DNA of 64,000 bases from positions 124,001 to 188,000 of the forward strand of contig JALLLS010000063.1 of the NCBI GenBank assembly GCA_025094145.1. Direction: 5' to 3'. Positions 1-11,418 of the stretch are shown here, piece by piece; within the stretch, counting starts at the first letter, position 1, and the number at the start of each line of letters is the position of its first letter. The position numbers and the translations under genes were made by a program. The notes under the pieces are model-generated. The model was not told the origin of the DNA, searched no databases, and saw only the letters and a program-made list of their open reading frames with translations. The DNA comes from Spinellus fusiger. Lineage: Eukaryota > Mucoromycota > Mucoromycetes > Mucorales > Phycomycetaceae.

Positions 1-154
1 ATCATGGTGCATAGATATTGATATTATAAACAAAAATAGATGAGATAGTATCCCTGATTAGATTCAATGTTCATAGAAAATAATATTAGTTATACAACTC
101 GAAGTATTTTTTATTTTTGGGTGTGAGGTACTAATCGCACATTGGGTCTAATAT

Positions 155-1500
155 AATTACACAAAATTAGAAAGTATACGACCCCCTAATTTATACATTT
201 TTAAACATTATTCTTCTTCTCACCACAGAATCACATTCCAATAATCAATCTCAAATGTCAAACTCAGAATCCTCAACTAAAAACTCGAGTTTATAATAAG
301 CTTGAAGAAAGAGAGTGCTGGGGTGTTTATTGGCTAAAAAAGAAAAAGAAAATTACTCTATGGGTAGCATTTCAAAGGTCGTTGGCATTAGCAAATCTAC
401 TGCCCAGGATATTATTAGTAGAATCAAGACTATTGGTACACATATACCAAATTCTAGTTCTGGTGCACACAAAAAAACTTAACGAGAGAGATCTCAGACG
501 ACTTGAGGCCATTCTAAGAGGCAACCTATTTGCCTTCTATAACTATATAAATTTGGAACTTAAGGCACATGAGATAATCATCTGTAGAGCAATACTCATC
601 AAATACATACACCAGATTGGGCATGATTCTTATTTTAAAGCATACAAGCCAAGGTTATCTGAGGAAAATAAGAAGAAAAGACTTCGTTGGGCCAAGGAAC
701 GGGTCAATTGGACCCCTGATGACTGGAGACGCATTGTATGATCTGATGAGTCACGGTTTGAAGTAGAGATTTACCTTGGGAGGAGCCAGAATGATTCGAA
801 AGATCGGAAAGAAGTACAATGCTACTCATAGTGTAACTACAACCAAAATGAGGTGAAAGACAGTATAATGATCTGGAGCTATTTCTGGGCTGCTAGATTT
901 GGGCCTTTGGTCTTTATTGATGGCACTGTAAATCAGGATGTATATGTTGATATTTTGGCAGAGAACTTTCTGCCATGATTCATTGAATTGAATGAGAAGG
1001 AGGATAAGAACTTAATATTCCAAGAAGATGGGGCTAGCTGACATACAAGTGGCTATACAACATGGTGGAAAAACACACATGCAATCAGGTGCTTTGATTA
1101 CTGGCCTACCCAAAGTCCTGATCTCAACCCCATTGAACATCTCTGAAGCTGTCTTGATAAGCTTATCGATAACAAGAGAGTAATTATTAATAATATTGAT
1201 GAGCTCAAGATAGCTTTAGAAGAAGCTTGGGGAAATATCCACGTTGATCTTGCCGAACATTTAGTTGACTCAATGGAGGATCGCTACCAGGCAGTTGTTG
1301 ATGCCAAAGGTGGCCCAAAAAAATATTAAATAATTTATATTTATATATTACTATAGACAATATGTTAAACTAACTCTGTGTTGAATTTGAAGTCATTGGT
1401 ATGTGTTTTGAGGTCTCAGCCTTTTTATCCGTAAAGCATATTCTTTCTCAGGATTTCAAAAAATGAAAATCGGACAAGTAAAATCATTAATCATTTCCTC
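155..1500 (+). mobile_element. Decayed Tc1/mariner element, family 1, copy 1
   Basis: The left end carries the inverted-repeat sequence ACACAAAATTAGAAAGTATA (161-176 region). The same sequence ends the second copy of this family at 60330-61667. Body and 3' untranslated part align base for base over long stretches with that copy. The right terminal repeat is eroded: after the shared AAAATGAAAATCG the sequence no longer matches the left end. The element therefore looks immobile. Ends are approximate to a few bases. Confidence 0.8.
360..1329 (+). pseudogene. Tc1-type transposase pseudogene
   Basis: Reading through three frames gives a Tc1-like DDE transposase. An N-terminal helix-turn-helix part (GSISKVVGIS) is followed by the first catalytic Asp context SDESRFEVE, the second in FQEDGAS, and the acidic C-terminal motif SPDLNPIEHL. 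The ORF is broken by a frameshift near 480 and by stops, for example at 739-741, 829, 976 and 1144. It ends at a TAA after PKKY, as in the copy at 61 kb. It cannot make a full enzyme, though a non-autonomous role for the ends is conceivable. Confidence 0.85.
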
Positions 1501-2743
1501 TGATAGAAAAAAGCTTTATTATTTGTTTAGTGGTATTGAATAAGGCATACATAGTGTAAGAAAAGCTAGTAGTTTTTATTTATTTTAAAATAAATAAATA
1601 AAAAGATAAAAATCTGGACAATTATTTGTCAGAAAAACTAAAACTTGAAACCCTTTTTATAACTCACTGTATTTTGGATATTTTCCTCTATAAGAAACTA
1701 TCAACAGGTGTATAAATAGTATCATTATGTAAAAGTCTACTGCAAAAAAATGTTAAGTACTGATATTTGTTGTATGCTTAACCTATCTTACTCTATTGAT
1801 TAAGGTTTATTTTAGAGAGTATTTTAGTAATTGTTAAAAACAAGACTATAGTATTCATATTGAGAAAGACTTGGTGCAATATCTATCAGCCTAAGAATTC
1901 TTTTGTTGGGATCATAGTAATACATTTCTCCATAATTTTATTAGAAACTGTATAGAAATAGCATAATCTTATTGTTAAAAACCTATTAAAGAAGATACAC
2001 ACAAACAAGATGCTCTGGTAGGCATATGAATGCTTTCATTGGATGTTTAAGTTATAGTATAGGCTTACAATATGAGCTCATAAAGAATAGTAATAGTCAG
2101 TATGTGGTAATGAAATTAGATTTAGTATTTTGATTTTCTCCTTCTCACACACCTAAACTGTAGTCTATAGAGTATTAACTGTAGAAGAAAAGTAGAAGAA
2201 GCCGCCATTTAGAGATTGGCATGATATTGGTGTAAAAGAATACATCTTAGATGAAGGATACACCTATTTTCAGAAGAGAATAAACAAGATACTGAGTATT
2301 TGAGAATAAAGCTATCTCTTAATATATGCCATTTTCTTCATTTATTGAATGATAAAAGCCTATATCTAATAAATTTATAAAGTTAGGGTCATAGCAAGGC
2401 GTATTAAACAAATGGAAGAGTTCACCGTAATATGAAATACTCGAGCTATCTGATGATGACTTGAGAAATAATGGGGCCACTTGTAGTGTATTGCTCTTAA
2501 AGGACAAGAGAGGATTTTGATTATAAAAGGCTGATTCTTGCACTTGGTTACATCATACACATACCATCTCTCTCTTCTAACCCATGTTCTTATACTTGAC
2601 AATTCTTAATATCCACCATCTAACTCAAGACAATAAATATTTTATCTTTGTTTAGACTACTTGACACAGTAAATGTGTACATTGTTTTTATTGACACAAA
2701 AAGATGCACATTATATCTTTTTCAACTCAACCAGAAGCAATGT
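1501..2743. other. Intergenic, AT-rich; one exon-like ORF
   Basis: No recognisable gene. On the minus strand, 2319-2543 is open for about 74 codons, with a Ser-rich, protein-like composition, and is preceded by a possible splice acceptor (AACCAAG). It has no ATG and resembles nothing I know. It could be a stray exon or the 3' untranslated region of the neighbouring P0 gene. Confidence 0.4.
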
Positions 2744-3670
2744 TTAATCGAAAAGACCGAAACCCATGCCATCCTCATCAGACTCTTCCTCCTCCTCAGC
2801 AGCAGCAGCAGGAGCAGACTCGGTAGCGGCAACAGCAACGGGGGCGGCAACAGCGAAAGCCTGGGGGTTAGCAATGTACTCCTTGATCTGCTCGGAACCT
2901 TCGAAGGTGTACTCAGTGGCAACGGAGACAGCCAGCAAGTTCTTGTAACCGTTGATGATGCTGTGGGGCACGGAGGCAAGAGTGGGGTAGCCAACAGCCA
3001 AAGACACAGAGGCAATCTGGCGGATAGCACCCAACAAGTTGGAGATAAGCTCAGACTCATCCACATCGAGAACGCTGGAAGAGAAGACGGAACCTTGGTC
3101 GAACACTTGGCTCACAGTCATACCGTAGGTGAAGGGAGAGATGTTCAACATGTTCAAAAGAGCAGCTTCGGAAGGACCGACCTTCTCACCGGCAGCAACC
3201 AAGTTGACATCGGCGACGATTTCAATGGTACCACGGGCAATCTTGGTGGGAATACCGAGAGCCTGGAAGAAAGAGGTCTTTCCGGGTTCCATACCAGTGT
3301 TACCACCAGGAACGATGACATCAACGGGAGCAACAGCGTTGGCACGAGCGGGGGCGGCAACACGGTTAGAGATGATCTTCTCACGAATAGTCTTGAGGTC
3401 ATCGTTGGTGAAAACGAAACCAATGTTACCCTTGATGTAAGGAAGGAGACGTTCGAACTCGGGGCGCTCGGCCATGAGGGTCTTCAAACCACGACGGACC
3501 ATGGTGTTCTTACCCATAAGGATGACAGCCTCACCACGGAGAGCGTGACGGATCTGGTGCATCTGGTTGGAGCTGACATTGTCAACGTTGACCAAGAAGA
3601 TGGACTGGTAGGTGTCCAAGTAGGTCTTGAGTTTTTCAAAGTACAATTCCTTGGCTGCTCGCTTCGACAT
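2744..3670 (-). CDS. RPP0: 60S acidic ribosomal protein P0 (uL10)
   Basis: P0 is the base of the ribosomal stalk. It binds 25S rRNA and anchors the P1/P2 dimers that recruit elongation factors. The single-exon ORF gives 308 residues, close to the usual 310-320. The N-terminus ([15 protein letters not shown]) and the RNA-binding uL10 region with [10 protein letters not shown] (about residues 53-62) are clear. The tail has the Ala-rich hinge, then an acidic run, then the diagnostic stalk C-terminus [12 protein letters not shown] shared with P1 and P2. Codon use is strongly biased and GC-rich compared with its surroundings, as expected for a highly expressed gene. This also explains the long antisense ORF opposite it. 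The start is the only ATG that gives the family N-terminus. Confidence 0.97.
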   Translation of the reverse strand: MSKRAAKELYFEKLKTYLDTYQSIFLVNVDNVSSNQMHQIRHALRGEAVILMGKNTMVRRGLKTLMAERPEFERLLPYIKGNIGFVFTNDDLKTIREKIISNRVAAPARANAVAPVDVIVPGGNTGMEPGKTSFFQALGIPTKIARGTIEIVADVNLVAAGEKVGPSEAALLNMLNISPFTYGMTVSQVFDQGSVFSSSVLDVDESELISNLLGAIRQIASVSLAVGYPTLASVPHSIINGYKNLLAVSVATEYTFEGSEQIKEYIANPQAFAVAAPVAVAATESAPAAAAEEEEESDEDGMGFGLFD

Positions 3671-3752
3671 GATTAGATTTCTGTTCGAGGACTTTTAAAG
3701 AGCCTGTAAAAGAGAGATGTTATTTTATTTGTTCTATAATCTCATGTCTAAG

Positions 3753-3842
3753 GAGAGTTGGATGGATGGGTGGGTGGTTGGGTGGACAGATGTGTGTGTG
3801 TGTGTTGATGGATGGATGGATGGATGGATAGATGGATGGATA
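3753..3842 (+). repeat. GGAT/GTGT microsatellite
   Basis: Imperfect tetranucleotide GGAT units interrupted by a (TG)n run. It lies about 80 bp upstream of the RPP0 start, so within its likely promoter. Confidence 0.8.
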
Positions 3843-4569
3843 ATTACCGTAAGGTTACAGATAGAGGGAAACCTAACAGATGGCTTACCTCTCAGCTCTA
3901 TAAAAAAGAGAATATTTGTGACGGTGTTTATTCATGTATTGGCTATTTACACCTAAAGTTGGTGCTTGCGGAATATTCTCCGACACTACGTAGATTACAG
4001 GACCTTATAAGAAATCTCTCTGCAGGTTTACAAGATAGAACTCCATTGCTGAATGAAGGTTTGTTTGTTTGTTTATATTAAAGATATTTATATTATCTTA
4101 ATTTTATGATAATAAAAAAAGAATAAATAACTCTTTGTTTTATTGTTGCCATTTGTAATAAAACTGATAGAAGATAATAATCTACGGATAAATTTGATGA
4201 GTGGATTTATTTAATATGTTTTTACGATATAACAATCAATGCGTTTTCTATTTTCATTCTTATTATAATAGCGGTTGATGGATAAGTAACTTTGGATTAT
4301 TTTTATATGTATAATATTTTATTGTTTAACAATAACAAGTTGATCGGCAATCTGCTCTTATTATGAATATTGGTGATGATAACCCTATTGTTTAGAACTA
4401 AAGTGATCCTCAACAAGTAACCGGAAGCTCTCAAATGTAGATATCCTTTTTTAGATTCATACTTTTCTTGATGTTGTAATAACTTTATGAATTTATTAGA
4501 TAAAGACATAGAACTCTCAATAGATACATGGAATAGTGTTTATAAGATATAAAAAAAGTTTTGTTTGTA
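3843..4569. other. Intergenic, no gene seen
   Basis: AT-rich DNA between the RPP0 upstream region and the next transposon. Short ORFs here look like chance. Confidence 0.5.
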
Positions 4570-5690
4570 GGCCGCTTAGTAAGTAATACCAGTTTTTGGT
4601 ATCTATCATTGCCTGTCATCTCTGCTCCATGCTGGCAATGAGGGCGTCTAATGCCTTTGATATTCTACCCCATTCAAGCATCAGGGCCGCTTCCAAATTT
4701 TTCTTGGTGGAATATACCCTCCTGTCCTTCCTTATAACCTTCTTGAGGTGGGCCCATAGATGCTCAATTGGATTGAGATCGGGTCTTTGTGAGGTCCAAT
4801 AAGAAAGAGTTTTCACACTCTTGACTGCCTTCCATTCTCTAGTTTCCTTGCTCGTGTGGGGTCTAACATTGTCCTCCTGTAGGCGGTAATTAACTCTAGG
4901 TTTCATGAGAGAGAGAATTACTTGAGTTCATGGTAGTAGACTTCTCCCAAGACATTGATGTACTTGGAGGAGTGTATCCTACCCTCCACTACGATCCATC
5001 TCCCAACACCCTCCTCACTGAAACAGCCCCATACCATCACTCCACCACTTCTAAACTTCCTCATTTCTAGGACATTCTTAGGCTCAAAGGCCGTACCAGG
5101 CTGCCTGATGACTTTTGCGCCCCTGTCATAGCTCATCAGTTCCACTCTGGACTCATCGGACCAGACGACCCCTTGCTACTGCTCATGGGTCCAGCCAACG
5201 TGCTCATGGGCCCACTGGAGCCTTGCCTCTATATGTTTCTTGGTGAGAAGAGGATTCACCACTAGACTGAAAGATTAAAAGCCCATCTCATCAATGTACC
5301 TCTTCAGAGTCTTGTCTGATACCTTGATGGCCATGCTTAACCTAATGGCCTTCTTGGTCTGATAAGAATCACTGACTACTTTTCTTCTCTTCTCAACCAC
5401 CGGAGGGCCCTGTTGTTCAACTTTCTTTGTTGGCCACTCTTGGGAGAAGGTACTATCAAGCCTGTCTTCTTGAAGTGTCTCACAATATCTCCTACAGTGG
5501 TGGGAGGAACATTAAACATACGAGATGCCTCGGCCAGAGTGTTGTTCATGTTCAGCACCTCATGGAGAATGGGCTGAACAAGTCTCGAGGCTTGTCTATT
5601 TCTCATACATCTCGGGGATCTTGGTGAAGATGTTCACGGTGTTGGATGAGTCAGACATTATAAGAAAAAGAATTGTTATTAAAGAAAGAA
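4570..5690 (-). mobile_element. Tc1-like element, family 2 (decayed)
   Basis: Contains a transposase relic on the minus strand. A related fragment of the same 3' end (shared motif CAGTTTTTGGTATC) occurs at 24105-24245. Terminal repeats could not be fixed, so boundaries are approximate. It is unrelated at nucleotide level to the other Tc1 families in the window. Confidence 0.7.
4616..5658 (-). pseudogene. Tc1-type DDE transposase pseudogene
   Basis: Conceptual translation runs from an ATG at 5658 to the stop at 4616. It shows the N-terminal HTH part (SRMFNVPPTTVGDIVRHFKK), the first Asp in WSDESRVEL, GGVMVWGCFSEEG, the second Asp in LQEDNVRPHTS and the final acidic residue in RPDLNPIEHLWAHLK. 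Several stops and at least one frameshift interrupt it (near 4906-4918, 5145-5180, 5270, 5376 and 5600). Domain order and spacing fit a Tc1/mariner enzyme, but the gene is dead. Confidence 0.88.
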
Positions 5691-5734
5691 AGAATAGTGT
5701 TTATTATTTTTGGTATAAAGATAGCCTGGAATTT

Positions 5735-6456
5735 GAAACCATCGATTACATTTGTCGGGTCACTTTAGTTATAGAACTTTATGATTATAATCCTATTGTT
5801 CCAACAATATAGTTTAGTGGTGATGGTGTGATGTTTTAGAGTTGCTATTAGGCTAATGGATTTGGCTCATTAGTTCTTATTAGTAGCACTATAAACCAAG
5901 ACGAATACATCATTGTTTTGGTGAGCTCCATCCTTGGTACATTAACTTGCACCATAAAGAAGAACAGTGAGTTTCTGTTACAAAAGGGTGATAGATGTCA
6001 TACTAGGGCCTATGCTAGATGGTAGAAAAGAGATACATCAAATTAGAGTTCTTTGAGTACTGGCCCACACAAAGTCCTGACCTGAACTCAATTGGCCATG
6101 TCTGATGGGCTTTGGAAAGACGAATTAAATAAAGAATGGTATCTATTACCAATGTAGAAGGTTTGAATACTCTACTTGCAGAGGAGTGGGAGAGAGTTAA
6201 TATTGAACTTGCACAACAACAAATTCAAAGTATGACTGACAGATGTCAGATAATCGTTGATCCTAAAGGAGGCTATACAAAGTATTAATTCTTATTATTA
6301 TTTTATTTTCTATAATTAAAGATGTTACGCTTTAGTATGCTTAAGTTTGAAGCTTATAGATCAAACATAAAGTGTCTTATTTAATGTCGAACATATCCTA
6401 AATATTTCGTCCTGATATTTATTTTCAGAAATATTCAATTCAGTTGAGTGTGGCTG
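5735..6456 (+). mobile_element. Tc1-like element, family 3, 5'-truncated copy
   Basis: The 3' half is nearly identical to 43630-44290. It includes the relic catalytic region (SPDLNSI) and the right terminal repeat ending GTGTGGCTG before TA. The 5' half is absent. The sequence begins abruptly after the neighbouring family 2 element, so this is a truncated, dead copy. Confidence 0.85.
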
Positions 6457-7360
6457 TATTCACACCTTGAACAAGTAGGTTCATCCTAATTATATACCCA
6501 ATAGCATTATTTAAGTGAACTATCTTCAAAATAGATAGATAAGTTGTTGTAAATATGGCTACTTGTACAAAAGTCATCTTAACTGTCTAAATAATAATAG
6601 ATACCAAACAGAAAGTAGAGACATTGTGATAAGACCAATAAATGGCAGCTTATTGTAAAGAATAAGATGAATTAGTCATACAATCCTATGAGCTAAGTAC
6701 TTCTTTCCTACAGGACAGCTAGGTTAGACTATGAATAAATGCTCAGTCAATGACCAAGATATCATGATAAGCACAATAAAACACTACTGCTTCAGATTGA
6801 TGTACAGAAAAATAAATCATTTGCATTTATTTGGATAGCCTTTTTATTAGTATAGAGTATAGGCTAATATTGAGCAAGGCCGCTTGAGGTTCATGACATA
6901 ACCAAGACACACTGAGAAGAGATATACTAAGTGGTGTATAGTATAGACATTTTAAAGATAGTATAAGAGCACAACAGCCTGTGTTAGAATGTGTGCCTTT
7001 TGGTGGTGATTAAAGCCAAGTTCTTCTATTTGTAGTAATCATTAGAGTAGAGTAGAAGTATAGAAGAGTGACAAAGAAGTTGAATAGAAAAGATCAGAGT
7101 GAATCGTACGTTAACTAACCAAATACCTTTGGATTCACTAAGTCATTGAAGACACCACCATATTAACGTATGATAAATAGTAGCTAACACTTTAATATTA
7201 ATATTATTATTATTATTTTTAAAAAAAAAAACTATTTATTTCCTCTTTATTATTGTATTTCGATCTATTTTCTTTGAACTAGAAATGCTACACAGTCAAC
7301 AAAATACAATATGCTTATAGAATCAACCTAGATTTCTTACATTTATTTGCTTTTTTATAG
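6457..7360. other. Intergenic, no gene seen
   Basis: AT-rich stretch with many stops in all frames and a TTA/TAT-rich run at 7190-7230. It may hold eroded upstream parts of the Fanzor relic that follows, but I cannot recognise any. Confidence 0.4.
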
Positions 7361-7804
7361 AAGACTGATGAAGAACCTATAGAAAGTCCTTCATCTACGA
7401 ATCCTACCAGAGTAATGGCAATAAAGGGGAAAGACATGCAGAGAATATTGAAAAAAGAAGAATTCAAACTCTATCTTATCAATGAATTCAAAACATTGAG
7501 CCTGTGTCCTGGGTGCAAGTTCTCACCTTTGGAAATAGTTAAACATGTCAAGAACCCCAGGCCCTATCAACGAACAAAAATCCTTCAAGTTAAATGTCAT
7601 GGTCTTCTCAGATCATTTCTTCTTAATTTTATATTAAAAAAGAAACTCATTTTTCTCCCTCCAAATAGGTGTTCAAACCAAAATTGTATGAAAGACAAGA
7701 CATTGAAGCTTTGGAATCGTGATATTGCTGCTACATTAAACTTTATATATAGTCTAATGTCTCCAAGGGAAAATGGCACCCTCCCAGAGAACTTTTGTAG
7801 ATAG
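7361..7804 (+). pseudogene. Fanzor/TnpB-like nuclease, C-terminal relic
   Basis: Fanzors are eukaryotic relatives of TnpB, RNA-guided nucleases carried by transposons. Only the C-terminal part is visible: a lead-in (RVMAIKGKDMQRIL), the first half of a zinc-binding element (LCPGCKF), the CHGLLR segment, then CSNQNC and the last RuvC motif WNRDIAATLNF. A 57-nt stretch between CHGLLR and CSNQNC looks like an intron now read as coding. Removing 7600-7656 joins CHGLLR directly to CSNQNC in frame, but the donor is AT instead of GT. No upstream RuvC-I/II sequence is found, so the gene is a fragment. A splice acceptor (TTTTTTATAG) precedes 7361. Family assignment rests on motif pattern only. Confidence 0.7.
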
Positions 7805-10100
7805 AACAAAAGAAAGCACGACACAAATGATACAATTCGAACCAAGAAAAGGTCCAAGCCTATTGGTTTATCCTTCTCCTCCCCAGGGATCACTGAAGCC
7901 TCAGTTAACTAACTGATGGAAACCCGTGATACAGATAGACTACCTAAAATAATAATGAAGTGTATCTTATTGAATTTTTTCATGCAATAGACATTAATGT
8001 CTAGTAAACAGGTACTGAGTTTTCTCCTTGTGTAGTTCCAGTGGTTGTATAAATACATACATTTTATTATTCCTAACAGTAATTGTTATATTATTTTACA
8101 ATGATGCGTTTGTAACGCATGCATATATGTCTAACTAAACTCATGGCTATTCTATTCTCAACTTTCTTGATTTATAAATACTCTGTTCTTCTACACTCTG
8201 TGCTTAACATTTTCCTCACATTCACTGATGAATACATCAGCAAGAAGAACTATTGGTAATAGCATGGCACTCGACTTTCCTTTTCTCTCCCTCCTATTTG
8301 TATTCTCAAACATCTATTTTCTTATGAATACTATTTTGTAATAGCATTGGGCTTGGCATTAAAATGATCTCAGTTCACTAGGAATTTGTTTTATATATTA
8401 ATCACTCATTTTAATTTTTGTATGAAAGATTTATTTGCATATCAACATGAAAGAATATAAAAAGCTAGAAATAGACACTTGACGCAGGTTTATTCCAATT
8501 ACTTTTTGTGTCACTGTACTATCATTAAAGTTGATTACTTTCACTAATTGCTTCATGCTTTTATGGCTAGATTAGAGCAATATTGTGTTTTTATTTGTAT
8601 GAAGAACTGGTTTTATTTTTAAATCTACAAAGAATAGGTTATATTCATAAGAATAGCTACATATTTACACTATACTATTTTAACGACTATAATTCCGATG
8701 CAACAAAAATAACTTTCAATTTTACATTAATTTATACTTCTATATTGTTTACAGAGACATATTAAGGCTAGGATTATATCTATTTGTCTTTTATCTGTAG
8801 CAATGAAGCCTGGCTTGATTCAATCAATTCTCTTTTATATATTGCTTGAATTGTTAGTCTTATATTTGTTTACTATGTCCATCACAAATGGTAGATGCTT
8901 TATGTCATGCATGTTTAAAAACGTATCAATAAATATCCTTTCTTTATAGGATACCTATAAGAATTAGTTTGTCTTTGCGTCTATTTCTATATATTTCATT
9001 TATATTGTGAGGATGAATAAGGTAGAGGCTTCAATTACATTCTCCATTATTTGATATGCTATTTAAATAGCCACTAAAATATTTTAGCTTTTTCAAAATG
9101 CAAGTGGTTTCTTTTTTTAATCTTAGATTTCAACTCTTTTATACTCTTTTTGTTGTTGTTGACATCATTAGCAGCTCAATTAATATGGAAATAAATCCAA
9201 CTTCTCTTTCTAACACTTCATTTTCCTATGTCTGTCATTGGTGTATTCAATTATTTAAATACAAGAGAAATCCAAAACGCAATAGGCTAAGTTATAGGGG
9301 TTTAGTCAGTACTATACATGTCAAGGCATACATCTACAATGATTTTATTCTTAAAGATTCTGACTAGACACTTGATGGGAGGAAAGCAGAAATATTATTG
9401 AAAGTCCAACATCTATGGATGATTCTATAAAGCACTGTTTTCATTAAAAATAGTAGACGGCTTTATCGACCCTATCTTTCTTCCTTTTTCCCGCCATTCC
9501 TTTGTTGATTGGACTCTTATTCTTTTCTTTCTTGACCTTATTTCTGTCTCATTTTCTGTAAATATTTGATCGTGTTTTACAGCGGCGATCTGCCAAAGCA
9601 TAGTAACATAAGTATGACAAAGCCCGGATGTCTTTCTTTTCTTTTTTAAAAAAAAAGAAATATAAGAGAGAGTATAGAGTAATAAGTCATGCTGCTCTTG
9701 ATCTCTCTCTCATTCATTAGATTAAAAGAAAAGATTATCCAAGATGACCCACTGGAACTTCTTCTGTTTTGCTTCAAATCCTGTACTTTGGAACTAAATG
9801 AGTTGTACCACATGTTACGGGCTTTAATCAATGGAAAAGAAACAAAAGAACATAGAGATGAGTGATAAACACCTAATACGAGTGCGAACATGCTTTTATC
9901 CTGGCTCTACTTGCCCAATGTCTGACTCTATTTCTGACTCTATACTCAGCAAAGGTCATCGTTTAACGTATTATGTTTCTATTTTACTTTCTAATTTCTG
10001 GGTGTATTTTTAAAGAAAGGGAGAAAATGAGAAAGATGAGTGTTCTTTACTCTCTTTTGCTTTTCTCTCTTTTCTCCCTTTCTTCTTCTCTTATCTGAAA
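7805..10100. other. Long intergenic region, no gene seen
   Basis: About 2.3 kb of AT-rich DNA with only short, low-complexity ORFs (for example 8583-8765 and 9098-9367) that look like chance. The last 150 bp are pyrimidine-rich on plus and probably form the promoter/leader of the secreted-protein gene at 10101. Confidence 0.5.
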
Positions 10101-10728
10101 ATGGCTACCATGTCAAAGATGCTTTTAGTGTGTGTGTTGCTGGTGGCTCTTTTCCAAACAGTGTCAGCAAGTATCTACTCGCAGCTACAATTTATGAAGA
10201 TTCAATCTCCCAAGAGTGGTCAAGACTTTCGTGCTGGAGAGAAACTCATTGTCAAGTATGTGATGCAGCCTCTTGTCTTTGGTAAGAAATGAGCGTAGCA
10301 CTAGATGTGATTGCCTTGTGGATAGCACTAGTATTTATACCTGCTCACCCTCCCCCTTTTTCTTCTTCTTTTTTTCTTTTTAGAGAGCACATCCATGGGC
10401 AAAGCTCTTAGCCTTGATATCAATTTCCACTCAAGAACGGGTAACACTAAGCAGCAACATCTTGCCATTATTCATAAATCCTGGTAAGTGATGATGATGA
10501 TGGTATTACAAACAGAATCTCATCAATGAATCTAATGAATCAACCGATACATCAATCAAAAGCCCTGTTGCTGCTAAAGCTGACAAATATGTGACCTATA
10601 CTAAGTCATGGACAATTCCTTCAAATGTTAAGCCTGGATCCTATGCTGTTGACTTTGTTGAGCAAGTTCAGCTCCGTCGTAGCCAAATCACATCAACAGA
10701 GACAGTTAAAGTCAACATTGTTGATTAA
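10101..10728 (+). CDS. Small secreted protein, 148 aa, three exons
   Basis: Exons 10101-10281, 10384-10483 and 10563-10728 join in frame. Residues 1-23 form a classic signal peptide (hydrophobic core LLVCVLLVALF, Ala-Ser at the likely cleavage site). The mature part is beta-rich: IQSPKSGQDFRAGEKLIVKY, a middle block with RTGNTKQQHL, and an end with SWTIPSNVKPGSYAVDFVEQ. This layout recalls small Ig-like cell-surface proteins of the Kre9/Ser-Thr-rich GPI family, but no GPI tail is present, so I call it only secreted. Splicing of intron 2 is not certain: using the acceptor at 10562 gives KSCPVAAKAD, whereas a frame just upstream is also open for 25 codons. Function unknown; probably extracellular or cell-wall associated. 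Confidence 0.75.
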
Positions 10729-11418
10729 GCACACTCTTCTAATAGGCAAAAGAAAAGAGATGTGTAGGCAGTCTACAGCACAGGCTGGTGTATAGATGCT
10801 TAGTTTTCATCCTTTTTCTTCTTTCTGATTCAATTTCTATAATAAATCACATTATCCTCTTTGTTTTTAGTCTATCGACTCTTTGACTAGATGGCAATGG
10901 GTTTAGGCAGTAGGATAAGATTAAGAATGCTTTTGGATGAGAGTACTTTTTGTCTGAAAACACTCATTTCAAAGTCATTAAGAGTGTAAAGTGTATTCTA
11001 TACCTTATACTGGGCATTGAATAATACATTCTACACTCATCTCGTTGTAAAATGACTTGGTTTTCCATTCTCTGTAGAATATAAAGAGGGGTGTAGATGA
11101 TAACACGTTTTCTATTGACCTTCACTCAGTCAATAGGATTCTTATAGATCCTGAAATCATCTCCAACAGCTTATAGACTACTCATAGACTCTGTAGTAGA
11201 CCCCATTGAAGCAGAAAATAGATGGGCTAGCAATAAGCTGACTATTTATACGTTGAAATTCACAAGTGAGCGTAGAGTTGAGATTATGATTAAGCTTGAC
11301 TGACCGCCTAAGATTCCGTTCTATTGACTGCTATTTTGTCTTTTCCTACTTTTTTATCTTATTATTTGTCCACGCTTTCTCTCCTCTCTCTCCTTTTCTG
11401 ATCCATCTCTCTGTTTCT
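10729..11418. other. Intergenic between secreted protein and ribokinase
   Basis: Contains the 3' untranslated region of the upstream gene (AATAAA at 10841) and a pyrimidine-rich leader just before the ribokinase ATG. No other feature recognised. Confidence 0.5.

Noticed and set aside
2648..3676. 342-codon ORF opposite RPP0
   Set aside because: It mirrors the RPP0 coding strand. Its Gly/Asn/Ser-rich product is an artefact of strong codon bias on the other strand.
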